Of a stretch of DNA of 64,000 nucleotides, positions 43,205 to 51,055 are shown one piece after another; positions within the stretch are counted from its first letter, which is position 1; the number at the start of each line of letters is the position of its first letter. Origin of the DNA: Clostridium sp. (GTDB lineage: Bacteria > Bacillota > Clostridia > TANB77 > CAG-508); NCBI GenBank assembly GCA_018371855.1, contig JAHAKD010000002.1, positions 189,332 through 253,331 of the forward strand. Reading direction: 5' to 3'. The position numbers and the translations under genes were made by a program. The notes under the pieces are model-generated. The model made no database searches. It saw only the letters and a list, made by a program, of their open reading frames with translations, and was not told the origin of the DNA.

Positions 43205-44008
43205 ATGATAAAAGCGATATTTATAGATATAGACGGAACTTTAAGAAATAGTGAAAGAGAACTTTCAATAAAAACTATAGATACAATTAAGAAAGTTACA
43301 GAGAATGGAATTTTAGTAATATTGTGTTCTGGAAGGCCAAGAAAATATACCGAAAAGATAAGTAGAGAATGTTTTGCGAGTAAATATATTATTACATCAA
43401 GTGGTGGGAACATTTTTGATTATGAACAAAATAAAGTGCTATATATAAACAAAATGGATAAAGAAGCAATAATAAAGCTTTATGAGATAGCTAATCCAAC
43501 AGATGCTAGATTTATTATGAATGTTGGAGAAGGAAGAGTTGTAAATAAAGTAAAGCATCCTGATCAAGAGATAAAATTAGGAGAGGATATAAAAAGTTTT
43601 GTATATAATAATGATGTTGTGCAATGCACAATAGCGGATAGTGATTTTGATAAAATAAAAAATTTGATACCTAAAATTGAGCAAGTAGAAAATGTTGAGA
43701 TAAAAAATAGACATAAAAGTTTATTAGATATTAAATTTAAAGATGATAAAACTATCTTTTGTGATATTGCAAATATAGATTGCAATAAGGGAACCGCAAT
43801 AAAAAAATTATTAGAAATTTTGAATATTAAGAAAGAAGAAGCAATTGCAATTGGTGATGATAATAATGATCTATCAATGTTTGAACAAGTGGGGTACAAA
43901 GTTGCAGTAGCAAATGCAATTGATATTGTAAAAGAGAAAGCTGATGAAATAACGTTGTCTAATGATGATGACGGTGTTGCAGTTTTTTTAGAGAAACTAA
44001 TTCATTAA
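43205..44008 (+). CDS. Cof-type HAD-IIB phosphatase
   Basis: A 267-residue protein: FIDIDGTLRNSERELS (nucleophile), LCSGRPRKY, NKGTAIKKLLE and AIGDDNNDLSMFEQVGYKVAVANA are the four Cof/HAD-IIB motifs. Likely a sugar-phosphate or flavin-phosphate phosphatase. Complete and typical length. Confidence 0.9.
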   Translation: MIKAIFIDIDGTLRNSERELSIKTIDTIKKVTENGILVILCSGRPRKYTEKISRECFASKYIITSSGGNIFDYEQNKVLYINKMDKEAIIKLYEIANPTDARFIMNVGEGRVVNKVKHPDQEIKLGEDIKSFVYNNDVVQCTIADSDFDKIKNLIPKIEQVENVEIKNRHKSLLDIKFKDDKTIFCDIANIDCNKGTAIKKLLEILNIKKEEAIAIGDDNNDLSMFEQVGYKVAVANAIDIVKEKADEITLSNDDDGVAVFLEKLIH

Positions 44009-44082
44009 AAAGGTAATTTGAAGTTATGTCAATAATATGCTATAATATTTATGTGTTTTATTTGAAAGCGAGGTAGATAGTT

Positions 44083-44325
44083 ATGAAAATTACAAATGAA
44101 ACATCAAAAAGAGTTGAAATTAGCTATTACGGAAAGAAAGCAATTATCGAAGCGAGAAAAAGCCTAGATATTGCATTTGAACGGATAGGTGATTTCATAA
44201 TAGTTCGATCAGAAGAGGGAGAAGCTTCGATTTATCGAGGATTCGATTCACGAACTGTAACTGAAATTGGAAACTTGAAAGCCTCGAATGGCAAATTACT
44301 TATGGAGGTAATCATCCATAACTGA
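44083..44325 (+). CDS. Hypothetical small beta-rich protein
   Basis: An 80-residue protein (MKITNETSKRVEISYYGKKAIIEARKS...) with alternating short strands. Base composition of the gene is visibly less AT-rich than its neighbours (several CGA, GCG and TCG codons), suggesting recent acquisition or constrained expression. No family recognised. Confidence 0.5.
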   Translation: MKITNETSKRVEISYYGKKAIIEARKSLDIAFERIGDFIIVRSEEGEASIYRGFDSRTVTEIGNLKASNGKLLMEVIIHN

Positions 44326-44344
44326 TTTGCTTTTACATTTTATC

Positions 44345-44422
44345 CACCCCATGCTGAAGTTATTAGATAAAAGTTTTTGCGTTTACTTTTTATTGACTAG
44401 TTCAATGCGGGGTGGTATTTTT
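44345..44422 (+). terminator. Long-loop GC-rich hairpin terminator
   Basis: CCACCCC plus GC (44345 region) pairs with GCGGGGTGG (~44407-44415) across a ~50-nt loop and is followed by TATTTTTT. The remaining gap to 44605 is AT-rich without a convincing gene. Confidence 0.5.
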
Positions 44423-44605
44423 TGTTGCAATTAATAAAGATGTGAAAAGTAGTAAAGTTAATTATATAACTTGGTAGGAAAAACTTGTAATAGAGAAATA
44501 TTAATATTAGAATGTTCATGAAAGCATACAAATAGTGCTGATTTTATAGAAGAAGATAAAAATTATGGAAAAATATATTAAAGTAATGGATGAAAGAGGA
44601 GAATT

Positions 44606-45304
44606 ATGGAAAGATATTCAAAAATAGTAGATAAAGATAAAAGAGAAATTGTTTTATTAATCGGTAATGGATGCAAATGGAGTAAGTGTAAGTTTTGTAA
44701 TTATCATTTAGACAGAAATAAAGATGAAGAGGAGCAATATAAGATAAATGCTGAAATTTTAGATAAAGTTACAGGAGAATTCGGTGTACTAGAAGCTATT
44801 AATTCAGGAAGTATATTTGAGTTGAACGAAAAAAGTTTTAATAAGTTGCTAGAAGTTTGTAAACAAAAAGAAATTAAAAGATTAATTATAGAGAGTCACT
44901 ATATGTATAAATCACGCATAATAGATTTAAGAAAAAAGTGTTCAAAATTAGGAATAACTTTACAGGTTAAAGGTGGGGTAGAGACTTTTGATGCTGATTT
45001 TAGAGAGAAAGTTTTAAATAAAGGTTTTGGATATCCTACTTTATCTGATTTGCAGGAAGTGTTTGATATAGTTAATTTGTTGGTTGGAGTTGAGAGACAA
45101 ACATTAGAACAAGTAAAAGATGATATTAAAATTGGAATGGAAAATTTTGATAGGGTTTGTGTTAATTTGTACAAGGAAATGGATGATATTATGCCTGCTG
45201 ATGAAGAATTGAAGAGAAAGTTTATGCAAGAGGTTTATCCGTTATATAAGGATTTTGAGAATGTTGATATTTTGGTTGAAAATACGGATTTTGGGGTTGG
45301 GTAA
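44606..45304 (+). CDS. Radical SAM-like protein with CX4CX2C motif
   Basis: A 232-residue protein. Near the N-terminus GNGCKWSKCKFCNYHLD gives a CX4CX2C cluster, where most radical SAM enzymes have CX3CX2C. The pattern recalls the RaSEA/QueK-like radical SAM group acting on 7-deazaguanine compounds. The rest has TIM-barrel-like strands (RLIIESHYMYKS, LQVKGGVETFD, NLLVGVERQT) that fit a partial barrel. Substrate unknown; deazaguanine metabolism is a guess. Confidence 0.6.
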   Translation: MERYSKIVDKDKREIVLLIGNGCKWSKCKFCNYHLDRNKDEEEQYKINAEILDKVTGEFGVLEAINSGSIFELNEKSFNKLLEVCKQKEIKRLIIESHYMYKSRIIDLRKKCSKLGITLQVKGGVETFDADFREKVLNKGFGYPTLSDLQEVFDIVNLLVGVERQTLEQVKDDIKIGMENFDRVCVNLYKEMDDIMPADEELKRKFMQEVYPLYKDFENVDILVENTDFGVG

Positions 45305-45324
45305 AGAAAGAAGGAGAAAGATAT

Positions 45325-45912
45325 ATGGAAGAAGTGTTAAAGGAACAAATAAAAAATGATATTGCTAAAATAGTAAAAATCCTAAAAGAGATTGATTTAA
45401 ATTTAAAAGATAATGTTGCGTTAAACGAGAAAAATGTAGAAATACATATAAATCCAGATTGTAAATTAGAAGATGGAAAAATGGGAATATATATGTTTTG
45501 TTATAGATATAAAGATAAAGAAGTGTTTTTAAAAATAGGAAAAGCTGGTGAAAAAACAAAAGCAAGATTTTCTACACAACATTATTGTATAAACAAAACT
45601 AAAAGTACGTTGGCCAAGTCATTGATAAAAAGTATACAAGAAGATAGAATAGACAATGAAGTGTTAGAAAAAATAAAACAAGAGATTGCTGTAATTATAA
45701 CTCAAAAAGAAATGAAGCAAATATTAGATCATTCAGATGCTTGCAATTTGAAAAAAACGAAGGAAAACATTAAAGCTTGGATGAAACATAATTTAACGAA
45801 GATTAATATAGTTTTGGATGCGAACTTGGGAAATAGAGTCTTAAGTTTTTTTGAAGAGTATTTTCTATTTAAGTATAATCCAATTTTTGAGGGAAAGCTA
45901 ATAAAGACTTAG
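45325..45912 (+). CDS. GIY-YIG-like nuclease-fold protein
   Basis: A 195-residue protein. MGIYMFCYRYKDKEVFLKIGKAGEKTKARFSTQHY shows a GIY...KIGKA...R pattern and a late FFEEYFLFKYNPIFEG provides the Glu and Asn of GIY-YIG domains. It lies just before the tRNA-half attachment site, so it may belong to an older element or to the chromosome. Confidence 0.55.
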   Translation: MEEVLKEQIKNDIAKIVKILKEIDLNLKDNVALNEKNVEIHINPDCKLEDGKMGIYMFCYRYKDKEVFLKIGKAGEKTKARFSTQHYCINKTKSTLAKSLIKSIQEDRIDNEVLEKIKQEIAVIITQKEMKQILDHSDACNLKKTKENIKAWMKHNLTKINIVLDANLGNRVLSFFEEYFLFKYNPIFEGKLIKT

Positions 45913-46045
45913 CAGAAAAATTAAGTATATATGGAAGAAAATGTATATAGCTAGAATAAAATGAGATAAGAGCATAAGACTTTTTTCAATAAAGTGTTTA
46001 AAATTAATTATCTATTCGAGAGGAAAAAGTCAACAAATCATTAAA

Positions 46046-46090
46046 CTCATAACCCGAAGGTCGTAAGTTCGAGTCTTACCCCCGCAACCA
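46046..46090 (+). other. 3' half of initiator tRNA-fMet: attachment-site core
   Basis: Forty-five bases from the anticodon loop (CTCATAACCC, anticodon CAT) through the T-arm (GTAAG-TTCGAGT-CTTAC) to the acceptor end CCCCGCA-ACCA match initiator tRNA. The upstream bases (AAA instead of GGG before CTCAT, no D-arm, no acceptor 5' strand) do not. So this is a tRNA fragment of the kind left by an integrase crossing over in the anticodon loop. It marks the left edge of the integrase-bearing element. Confidence 0.75.
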
Positions 46091-46100
46091 ACGAATATAT

Positions 46101-46133
46101 CGTTACAGCTCTAAAGGTTGTAGCGATTTTTTT
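46101..46133 (+). terminator. Terminator following the tRNA fragment
   Basis: CGTTACAGCT / AGGTTGTAGCG pairing (with G-U pairs) followed by seven T. Looks like a normal tRNA terminator. Confidence 0.7.
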
Positions 46134-46140
46134 GTACCTC

Positions 46141-46203
46141 AATTTGGTTTAAAATAATGCCTAAAAATAGCACTTTTATGTCAAATTGGGGAAAAGTTGG
46201 GGA
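46141..46203. repeat. Arm-type integrase-binding repeats (candidate)
   Basis: Similar words AATTTGG (46141), AAATTGGGGA (46183-46192) and AAGTTGGGGA (46194-46203) lie between the att core and the integrase gene, as integrase arm sites do. Confidence 0.45.
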
Positions 46204-46244
46204 TGAAATCCTCAAAAAACGTTTATATTTCTAATAAATTTTCA

Positions 46245-46297
46245 GTAAAAGACTATGGGAAACCTAATTTTATATTTAGTAGTCTTTTACTTTTTTT
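46245..46297. terminator. Terminator near the integrase 3' end
   Basis: Perfect 11-bp stem GTAAAAGACTA (46245-46255) / TAGTCTTTTAC (46280-46290) followed by seven T on the + strand. It could insulate integrase and tRNA-side transcription. The rest of 45913-46357 is AT-rich with no gene. Confidence 0.6.
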
Positions 46298-46357
46298 ATC
46301 GTGAAAAATTTAATGACTTTTAAATCACTTTAGTGAAATTTGAAAAAAGATTTTAGA

Positions 46358-47551
46358 CTAATTTTTTGATGGTAGCAACAAATTTTCTAGTACACTTCCT
46401 GCTTTTTTATTATGAGAAATAATAGGGTGTACATAGAAATTAAATGTTGTTGTAATTTGTGCATGTCCTAATCTTGCTGCCACAACTGCTACATCAATAT
46501 TTTGTGATATTAAAAGTGTAGCATTTGTGTGTCTTAATCCGTGAAAGTTAATTACAGGTAGTCCTATTTGAGCGACATATTTTACAAACCATTTGCTAAT
46601 TGTAGAAGGGTGCATAGGTTTGCCATCAGCTTGTACAAATAACCTATTAGAATTCGTCCATAATTCGCCACAGAACGATTTTTGTTCATCATACCATAAC
46701 TTATATTCTTCAAGCAAAGAAATAACGAAATCAGGAATTGCTACTTCTCTAATAGAACTTTCTGTTTTAGGTGTTTTGGTAAATACACCTTTGTCTGCTA
46801 AATATTGACTAGAACGATTTATACTTATTATACCAGTTTTAAAATCTACATCTTGCCATTCTAGCCCCATAAGTTCACCAAGTCTTACACCAGTAAATAT
46901 TGTTAAGATGATTGCAACTTTGTATTTTATTTGTTCTTCACCAAGTTCTGTTAGATTTTCTAACAATACTTTACATTGTTCATCATCATAATATCTTCTT
47001 TTGGGTTTCATTGCTTTTGGTGATTGAACTCTTTCAGCAGGGTTAGATACGATCAATTGCCAATATATAGCTTTGTGTAACATTGCACGAAGTAATCTGT
47101 GATGTTCTAATATTGTCTTACCAGATAAAGGTTTTAAAGTTTTCTTACCATTATTACTTTTTTTTCTAACTAATTGAGTATCCCTACTAAGTAAGTCATA
47201 AAATTGCATAATATCAGTAGGCTTAATCTTATTAATATAGAAATGTCCAAAGTATGGAAGAATTCTTGTTTCTAACATTCTGCAATATCTTTTGTAAGTT
47301 GAAGGTGCAAGTTCTTTTGAACCATAATCTCTTTTCCATATTTCGGTAAATTCAGAAAATTTAAGAGATTTACCATCTATTACAAGACCATTTTGAACTT
47401 CTGCAACAAATTTTGCTAGTTCTAATTGAGCTTCTTTTTTAGTTCCGTGAACTGTTTTAGTGTGTTTAATTAGCTTTCCATTTAAGTCATATCCACCTGT
47501 ACAGACTAATCTGTAACTATCTTTTCCTCTTTTTTCAATACTCCCAGCCAT
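46358..47551 (-). CDS. int: Tyrosine recombinase/integrase
   Basis: A 397-residue integrase (Tn916/ICE type). An N-terminal AP2-like arm-binding domain (MAGSIEKRGKDSYRLVCTGGYD) is followed by a SAM-like core-binding domain and the catalytic domain with Arg in FTGVRLGELMGL, His-x-x-Arg in HGLRHTNATLL, His in ARLGHA and Tyr in FNFYVHP. I chose the ATG 11 bases after AAAGGAGG over an upstream GTG that overlaps the RBS. It points toward the att core 268 bp away. Confidence 0.93.
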   Translation of the reverse strand: MAGSIEKRGKDSYRLVCTGGYDLNGKLIKHTKTVHGTKKEAQLELAKFVAEVQNGLVIDGKSLKFSEFTEIWKRDYGSKELAPSTYKRYCRMLETRILPYFGHFYINKIKPTDIMQFYDLLSRDTQLVRKKSNNGKKTLKPLSGKTILEHHRLLRAMLHKAIYWQLIVSNPAERVQSPKAMKPKRRYYDDEQCKVLLENLTELGEEQIKYKVAIILTIFTGVRLGELMGLEWQDVDFKTGIISINRSSQYLADKGVFTKTPKTESSIREVAIPDFVISLLEEYKLWYDEQKSFCGELWTNSNRLFVQADGKPMHPSTISKWFVKYVAQIGLPVINFHGLRHTNATLLISQNIDVAVVAARLGHAQITTTFNFYVHPIISHNKKAGSVLENLLLPSKN

Positions 47552-47606
47552 TACCTTTTTCACCTCCTTTCAGGCATACCTATGGGTGGGAGGGGATTTA
47601 ATATGC

Positions 47607-47649
47607 TGTTAACTGAAATTATTATACTACAACTGTTAACAAAACGCAA
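47607..47649 (-). promoter_or_regulatory. Integrase promoter with two GTTAAC operators
   Basis: On the - strand TTGCGT (47649-47644), a 17-bp spacer and TATAAT (47626-47621) form a strong promoter. One GTTAAC palindrome lies in the spacer (47635-47640), a second seven bases after the -10 (47608-47613). Same motif recurs at 52157 and 52250. Confidence 0.6.
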
Positions 47650-47668
47650 GAGAATAAAACAAAAAAAG

Positions 47669-47710
47669 TTGTCCAATTATATTGATTTTTGTCCACAATA
47701 ATGATACTAT
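47669..47710 (+). promoter_or_regulatory. Promoter of the ietAS-like operon with TTGTCCA repeats
   Basis: TTGATT (47682-47687), 17-bp spacer, TACTAT (47705-47710). Two TTGTCCA direct repeats (47669-47675, 47689-47695), 20 bp apart, flank and enter the spacer: candidate operators. Divergent from the integrase promoter. Confidence 0.5.
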
Positions 47711-47729
47711 AATCATGGAGGTTATACAT

Positions 47730-48776
47730 ATGAAGAAAAAAGATGTTTTAAATTTAATAAAATTGCATTTTGAAAATGATAATGAAGGATTTATTAATCA
47801 AACTAATGAAATAGCTAGAAGTTTTGAAAAAGACGGTGACTATCAATTATCAGAATATATTCTTGGTTTAGTCTCTAAGACAAATGTTCTTTTGCCTCAA
47901 GAATTTGGGTATAACACTAATTTTTTAGAAAAAGTAAATTTAATCAGTGATAGTTTATATTTACCTAAAAAGTTAGAACAAGAAACAATAGGAATAATGA
48001 ATGCTATAAATGGTAATTTAAAAATGAATAAATTTTTATTTGAAGGAGCTCCAGGAACTGGAAAGACTGAGACTGCAAAACAAATTGCAAGAATATTGGA
48101 AAGAGATTTATTTGTAGTGGAATTCAATTATGTAATCGATAGTAAACTAGGACAAACTTCTAAGAATATTAAAGAGCTTTTTGTTGAAATAAATTCATTA
48201 CCTAATCCAAGAAAGGCAATAATTCTATTCGATGAAATAGATGCAATTGCATTAGACAGAATTAATTCAAATGATTTAAGAGAGATGGGAAGAGTAACAT
48301 CTTCAATTATAAAAGAATTAGATAAATTGAGTAATGACATTGTGATAATAGCAACTACAAACTTATATAAATCATTGGATAAGGCACTAGCAAGAAGATT
48401 TGATACAATTATAACATTTGATCAATATGAAAAAAATGATTTAATAAAAATTGCTGAATTATTATTAGATAAATATATTTCTAAGTATTCTAACATACGT
48501 AAAAATAAAAAACTATTTTATAAGATATTAAATTTATCACAAAACATACCATATCCAGGAGATCTAAAAAATATAATAAAAACTTCAATAGCTTTTAGTG
48601 ATACGTCACAACCTTATGATTATTTAAGAAGACTGTTTAAATCAATAGTAGAAAGTGAAAAAAATGTTGAATTAAAGGATTTAAGAGAATATGGATTTAC
48701 CCTAAGAGAAATTGAGATTTTGACAGGAGTATCTAAGAGTAATGTTTCAAAGAAATTGAGGGAAAAAGATGAATAA
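47730..48776 (+). CDS. AAA ATPase of an ietAS-like defence pair
   Basis: A 348-residue AAA+ ATPase starting MKKKDVLNLI (GGAGGT upstream). Walker A GAPGTGKT at residues 106-113, Walker B IILFDEID at 164-171, sensor IIATTNLYKSLDKALARRFD. The last ~30 residues (YGFTLREIEILTGVSKSNVSKKLRE) look like a helix-turn-helix. It overlaps the downstream subtilase gene by 8 bp. AAA ATPase plus S8 protease is the composition of the ietAS antiphage system; assignment rests on that composition and order. Confidence 0.75.
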   Translation: MKKKDVLNLIKLHFENDNEGFINQTNEIARSFEKDGDYQLSEYILGLVSKTNVLLPQEFGYNTNFLEKVNLISDSLYLPKKLEQETIGIMNAINGNLKMNKFLFEGAPGTGKTETAKQIARILERDLFVVEFNYVIDSKLGQTSKNIKELFVEINSLPNPRKAIILFDEIDAIALDRINSNDLREMGRVTSSIIKELDKLSNDIVIIATTNLYKSLDKALARRFDTIITFDQYEKNDLIKIAELLLDKYISKYSNIRKNKKLFYKILNLSQNIPYPGDLKNIIKTSIAFSDTSQPYDYLRRLFKSIVESEKNVELKDLREYGFTLREIEILTGVSKSNVSKKLREKDE

Positions 48777-51006
48777 TATTTTAAAATTAAAAGGAACTTT
48801 TCAAGATAAAGAATATGATGGTAATTATGGGAATAGAAATATAGCTACTAATGGATTTGTTACATCTGATAATTTAAATGAAAGAATAAAAGAGTTAGAA
48901 GCTTTACAGAAATTTTGGGCAAAACAAAATTATTTTGAGGGAGCATTAGTAAGTGTACACTATAATCGTATGATAGCAAAAAGTAATAGAATTGCAGGTA
49001 TACTTTCAGAAAAAGGAAATCCACCAAACGAGTCAGTTGTTGGCGCAAGATATTCTAATGAAAAGAAGCATATTATAACTCATTATGTAAAAAAAGAAAC
49101 AATTACAAATTCAATAAATGATTTAAAAGAGGCTATTAAGATATTAAACGAACTATATGATGGAAAAATAACATCTAAAGAAATAGAAATAATTAATAAA
49201 GATAATTTCCCTAATAACTATCAAATCGGTTGTACTAAATTCAGAAATTTAATAGTGGATACTTTTTATGTAGAATATATAGGTATAGATAGTAATAATA
49301 AGAAATATACAGAAAGGACAATTGTATCATTGTTTGATACAAAATCAGAAACTATCCAATTATTAAAAAAAATGAATATTAACATTCTTGAAAATAGAAT
49401 ACTTGAAAATAATACAGTATTATTGGATAAAGAAGAAATTGATTTACTTAAAGCACAAGCACCATATTTGATTTCAATGACAATGAGAGATTTTTCAACA
49501 ATAACAAAAGAAGATGTAATAAAAAATGAGGTAAAATATACAAGAAAAATTCCAAATCCACTTAATGAACCAACAATTGGTGTAATAGATACACTATTTG
49601 ATGAAAATGTATATTTCTCAAAATGGGTAAAAACTAAGACATTACTTAGTAAGGATATTCCTGACCTTGAAAATGTTCTAAACTTTGACCATGGAACCAA
49701 AGTATGCTCAATAATTGTTGATGGACCTGCATTAAATCCTAAGTTACAGGATAATTGTGGAAGATTTAGAGTTAGACATTTCGGGGTATCTTTGCATAAT
49801 GGATTTAGTTCATTTGATATAATTAAACAAATTAATAATATTGTTTTGGAAAATAGAGATATAAAAGTATGGAATTTATCATTAGGATCTGATTCTGAAA
49901 TAGAAGAAAGTTTCATATCTCCAATAGCTTATTTGTTAGATAAGATTCAAGTTGAAAATGATGTTATATTTGTAGTTGCAGGCACAAATGACAGAAGAGG
50001 AAAGAATAATAAACTTAAGATCGCTTCTCCAGCAGATTCAGTTAATGCATTAGTTGTAAACTCAGTTAATAGTAATAAAGAACCAACTACATATTCAAGA
50101 AGAGGACCTGTATTATCTTTTTATATAAAACCAGATGTTAGCTATTATGGTGGAGATTCAACTAATATAAATGAATGTATAAATACTGTAGGAGCTAAAA
50201 ATTATGAGTATCTTGAATCCGGTACATCATTTGCTGCACCATGGATTGCAAGAAAATTGGCATATTTAATCTATATTTTGGGTTTTTCAAAAGAGGAGGC
50301 CAAAGCACTTATTATAGATTCAGCAGAACAATGGGGAAATAAGTATACAGAAGATGAAATTGAATTATTAGGACATGGAATTGTACCAATTGATATTAAT
50401 GATATAGTCAAATCTCAAAATGATGAAATAAGATTTGTGATTTCTGGATATGTCGAAAAATATCAAACATACAATTATACATTGCCAGTACCGATACATG
50501 ATGATAAATTTCCATATATAGTTAAAGCTACAATGTGTTATTTTTCAACATGTAGTCGAGAACAAGGAGTTGATTATACAAATGAAGAAATAGATTTGAA
50601 AATAGGAAGATTAAAAAATGAAGATGGAGTTACCCCAATAAATGGAGATGGACAAGGAGAGATAGGTACATATGTTACTGAAAAAAGATCACGTAATGAA
50701 TTTAGAAAGTGGGACAATTCTAAAAGCATAAAAGAACAATATAGTACGCGAAATGGCGAAAGAAAGTCGTACACAAACAAGTTGTGGGGAATAAAGTTAA
50801 TAAAAACTAATAGATTTGGCAAAAATAAAAACAGAGATAGGATAAAATACGGATTAGTTGTAACATTAAAGGAAATAAATGGAGAGAATAGAATAGATGA
50901 ATTTATTCAAAGATGTTTTTTAAATCAATGGTTTGCTGAAAAAGTTGAAATAGATAATAAAGTGGAAGTATATAACAAGGCTGAAGAAGAAATTAAATTT
51001 GAATAG
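48769..51006 (+). CDS. S8 subtilisin-like protease of an ietAS-like defence pair
   Basis: A 745-residue protein. Residues ~1-260 are an unrecognised helical N-terminal region. The subtilase domain has Asp274 in GVIDT, His308 in DHGTKV, oxyanion Asn408 region AGTND and Ser487 in SGTSFAAP. No signal peptide, so it is cytosolic. The ~200-residue C-terminal region (VEKYQTYNYTLPVPI...) is beta-rich. Known family idea: the ATPase senses infection and the protease cleaves host or phage proteins; targets unknown. Confidence 0.78.
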   Translation: MNNILKLKGTFQDKEYDGNYGNRNIATNGFVTSDNLNERIKELEALQKFWAKQNYFEGALVSVHYNRMIAKSNRIAGILSEKGNPPNESVVGARYSNEKKHIITHYVKKETITNSINDLKEAIKILNELYDGKITSKEIEIINKDNFPNNYQIGCTKFRNLIVDTFYVEYIGIDSNNKKYTERTIVSLFDTKSETIQLLKKMNINILENRILENNTVLLDKEEIDLLKAQAPYLISMTMRDFSTITKEDVIKNEVKYTRKIPNPLNEPTIGVIDTLFDENVYFSKWVKTKTLLSKDIPDLENVLNFDHGTKVCSIIVDGPALNPKLQDNCGRFRVRHFGVSLHNGFSSFDIIKQINNIVLENRDIKVWNLSLGSDSEIEESFISPIAYLLDKIQVENDVIFVVAGTNDRRGKNNKLKIASPADSVNALVVNSVNSNKEPTTYSRRGPVLSFYIKPDVSYYGGDSTNINECINTVGAKNYEYLESGTSFAAPWIARKLAYLIYILGFSKEEAKALIIDSAEQWGNKYTEDEIELLGHGIVPIDINDIVKSQNDEIRFVISGYVEKYQTYNYTLPVPIHDDKFPYIVKATMCYFSTCSREQGVDYTNEEIDLKIGRLKNEDGVTPINGDGQGEIGTYVTEKRSRNEFRKWDNSKSIKEQYSTRNGERKSYTNKLWGIKLIKTNRFGKNKNRDRIKYGLVVTLKEINGENRIDEFIQRCFLNQWFAEKVEIDNKVEVYNKAEEEIKFE

Positions 51007-51015
51007 TAATAATTA

Positions 51016-51049
51016 AGCGAGTGAGTATAAAGAATTTTACTTACTCGCT
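51016..51049. terminator. Bidirectional terminator between convergent genes
   Basis: 12-bp stem AGCGAGTGAGTA / TACTTACTCGCT (one G-T), loop of 10, T-rich on both sides. Confidence 0.75.
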
Positions 51050-51055
51050 AATAAT

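Noticed and set aside
44400..44416. TGCGGGGTGG looks like the start of an initiator tRNA matching the half-tRNA at 46046
   Set aside because: No D-arm, anticodon arm or T-arm follows; it is the 3' arm of a hairpin with CCACCCC at 44345 and ends in a T-run.
44564..44626. Short ORF MEKYIKVMDERGEL overlapping the radical SAM-like start
   Set aside because: Twenty codons, ends inside the next gene, weak RBS; most likely upstream leader by chance.
49266..49916. 216-codon minus-strand frame opposite the subtilase gene
   Set aside because: Antisense shadow of a gene with an intact catalytic triad; low-complexity Ser/Ile/Phe composition typical of antisense frames in AT-rich DNA.
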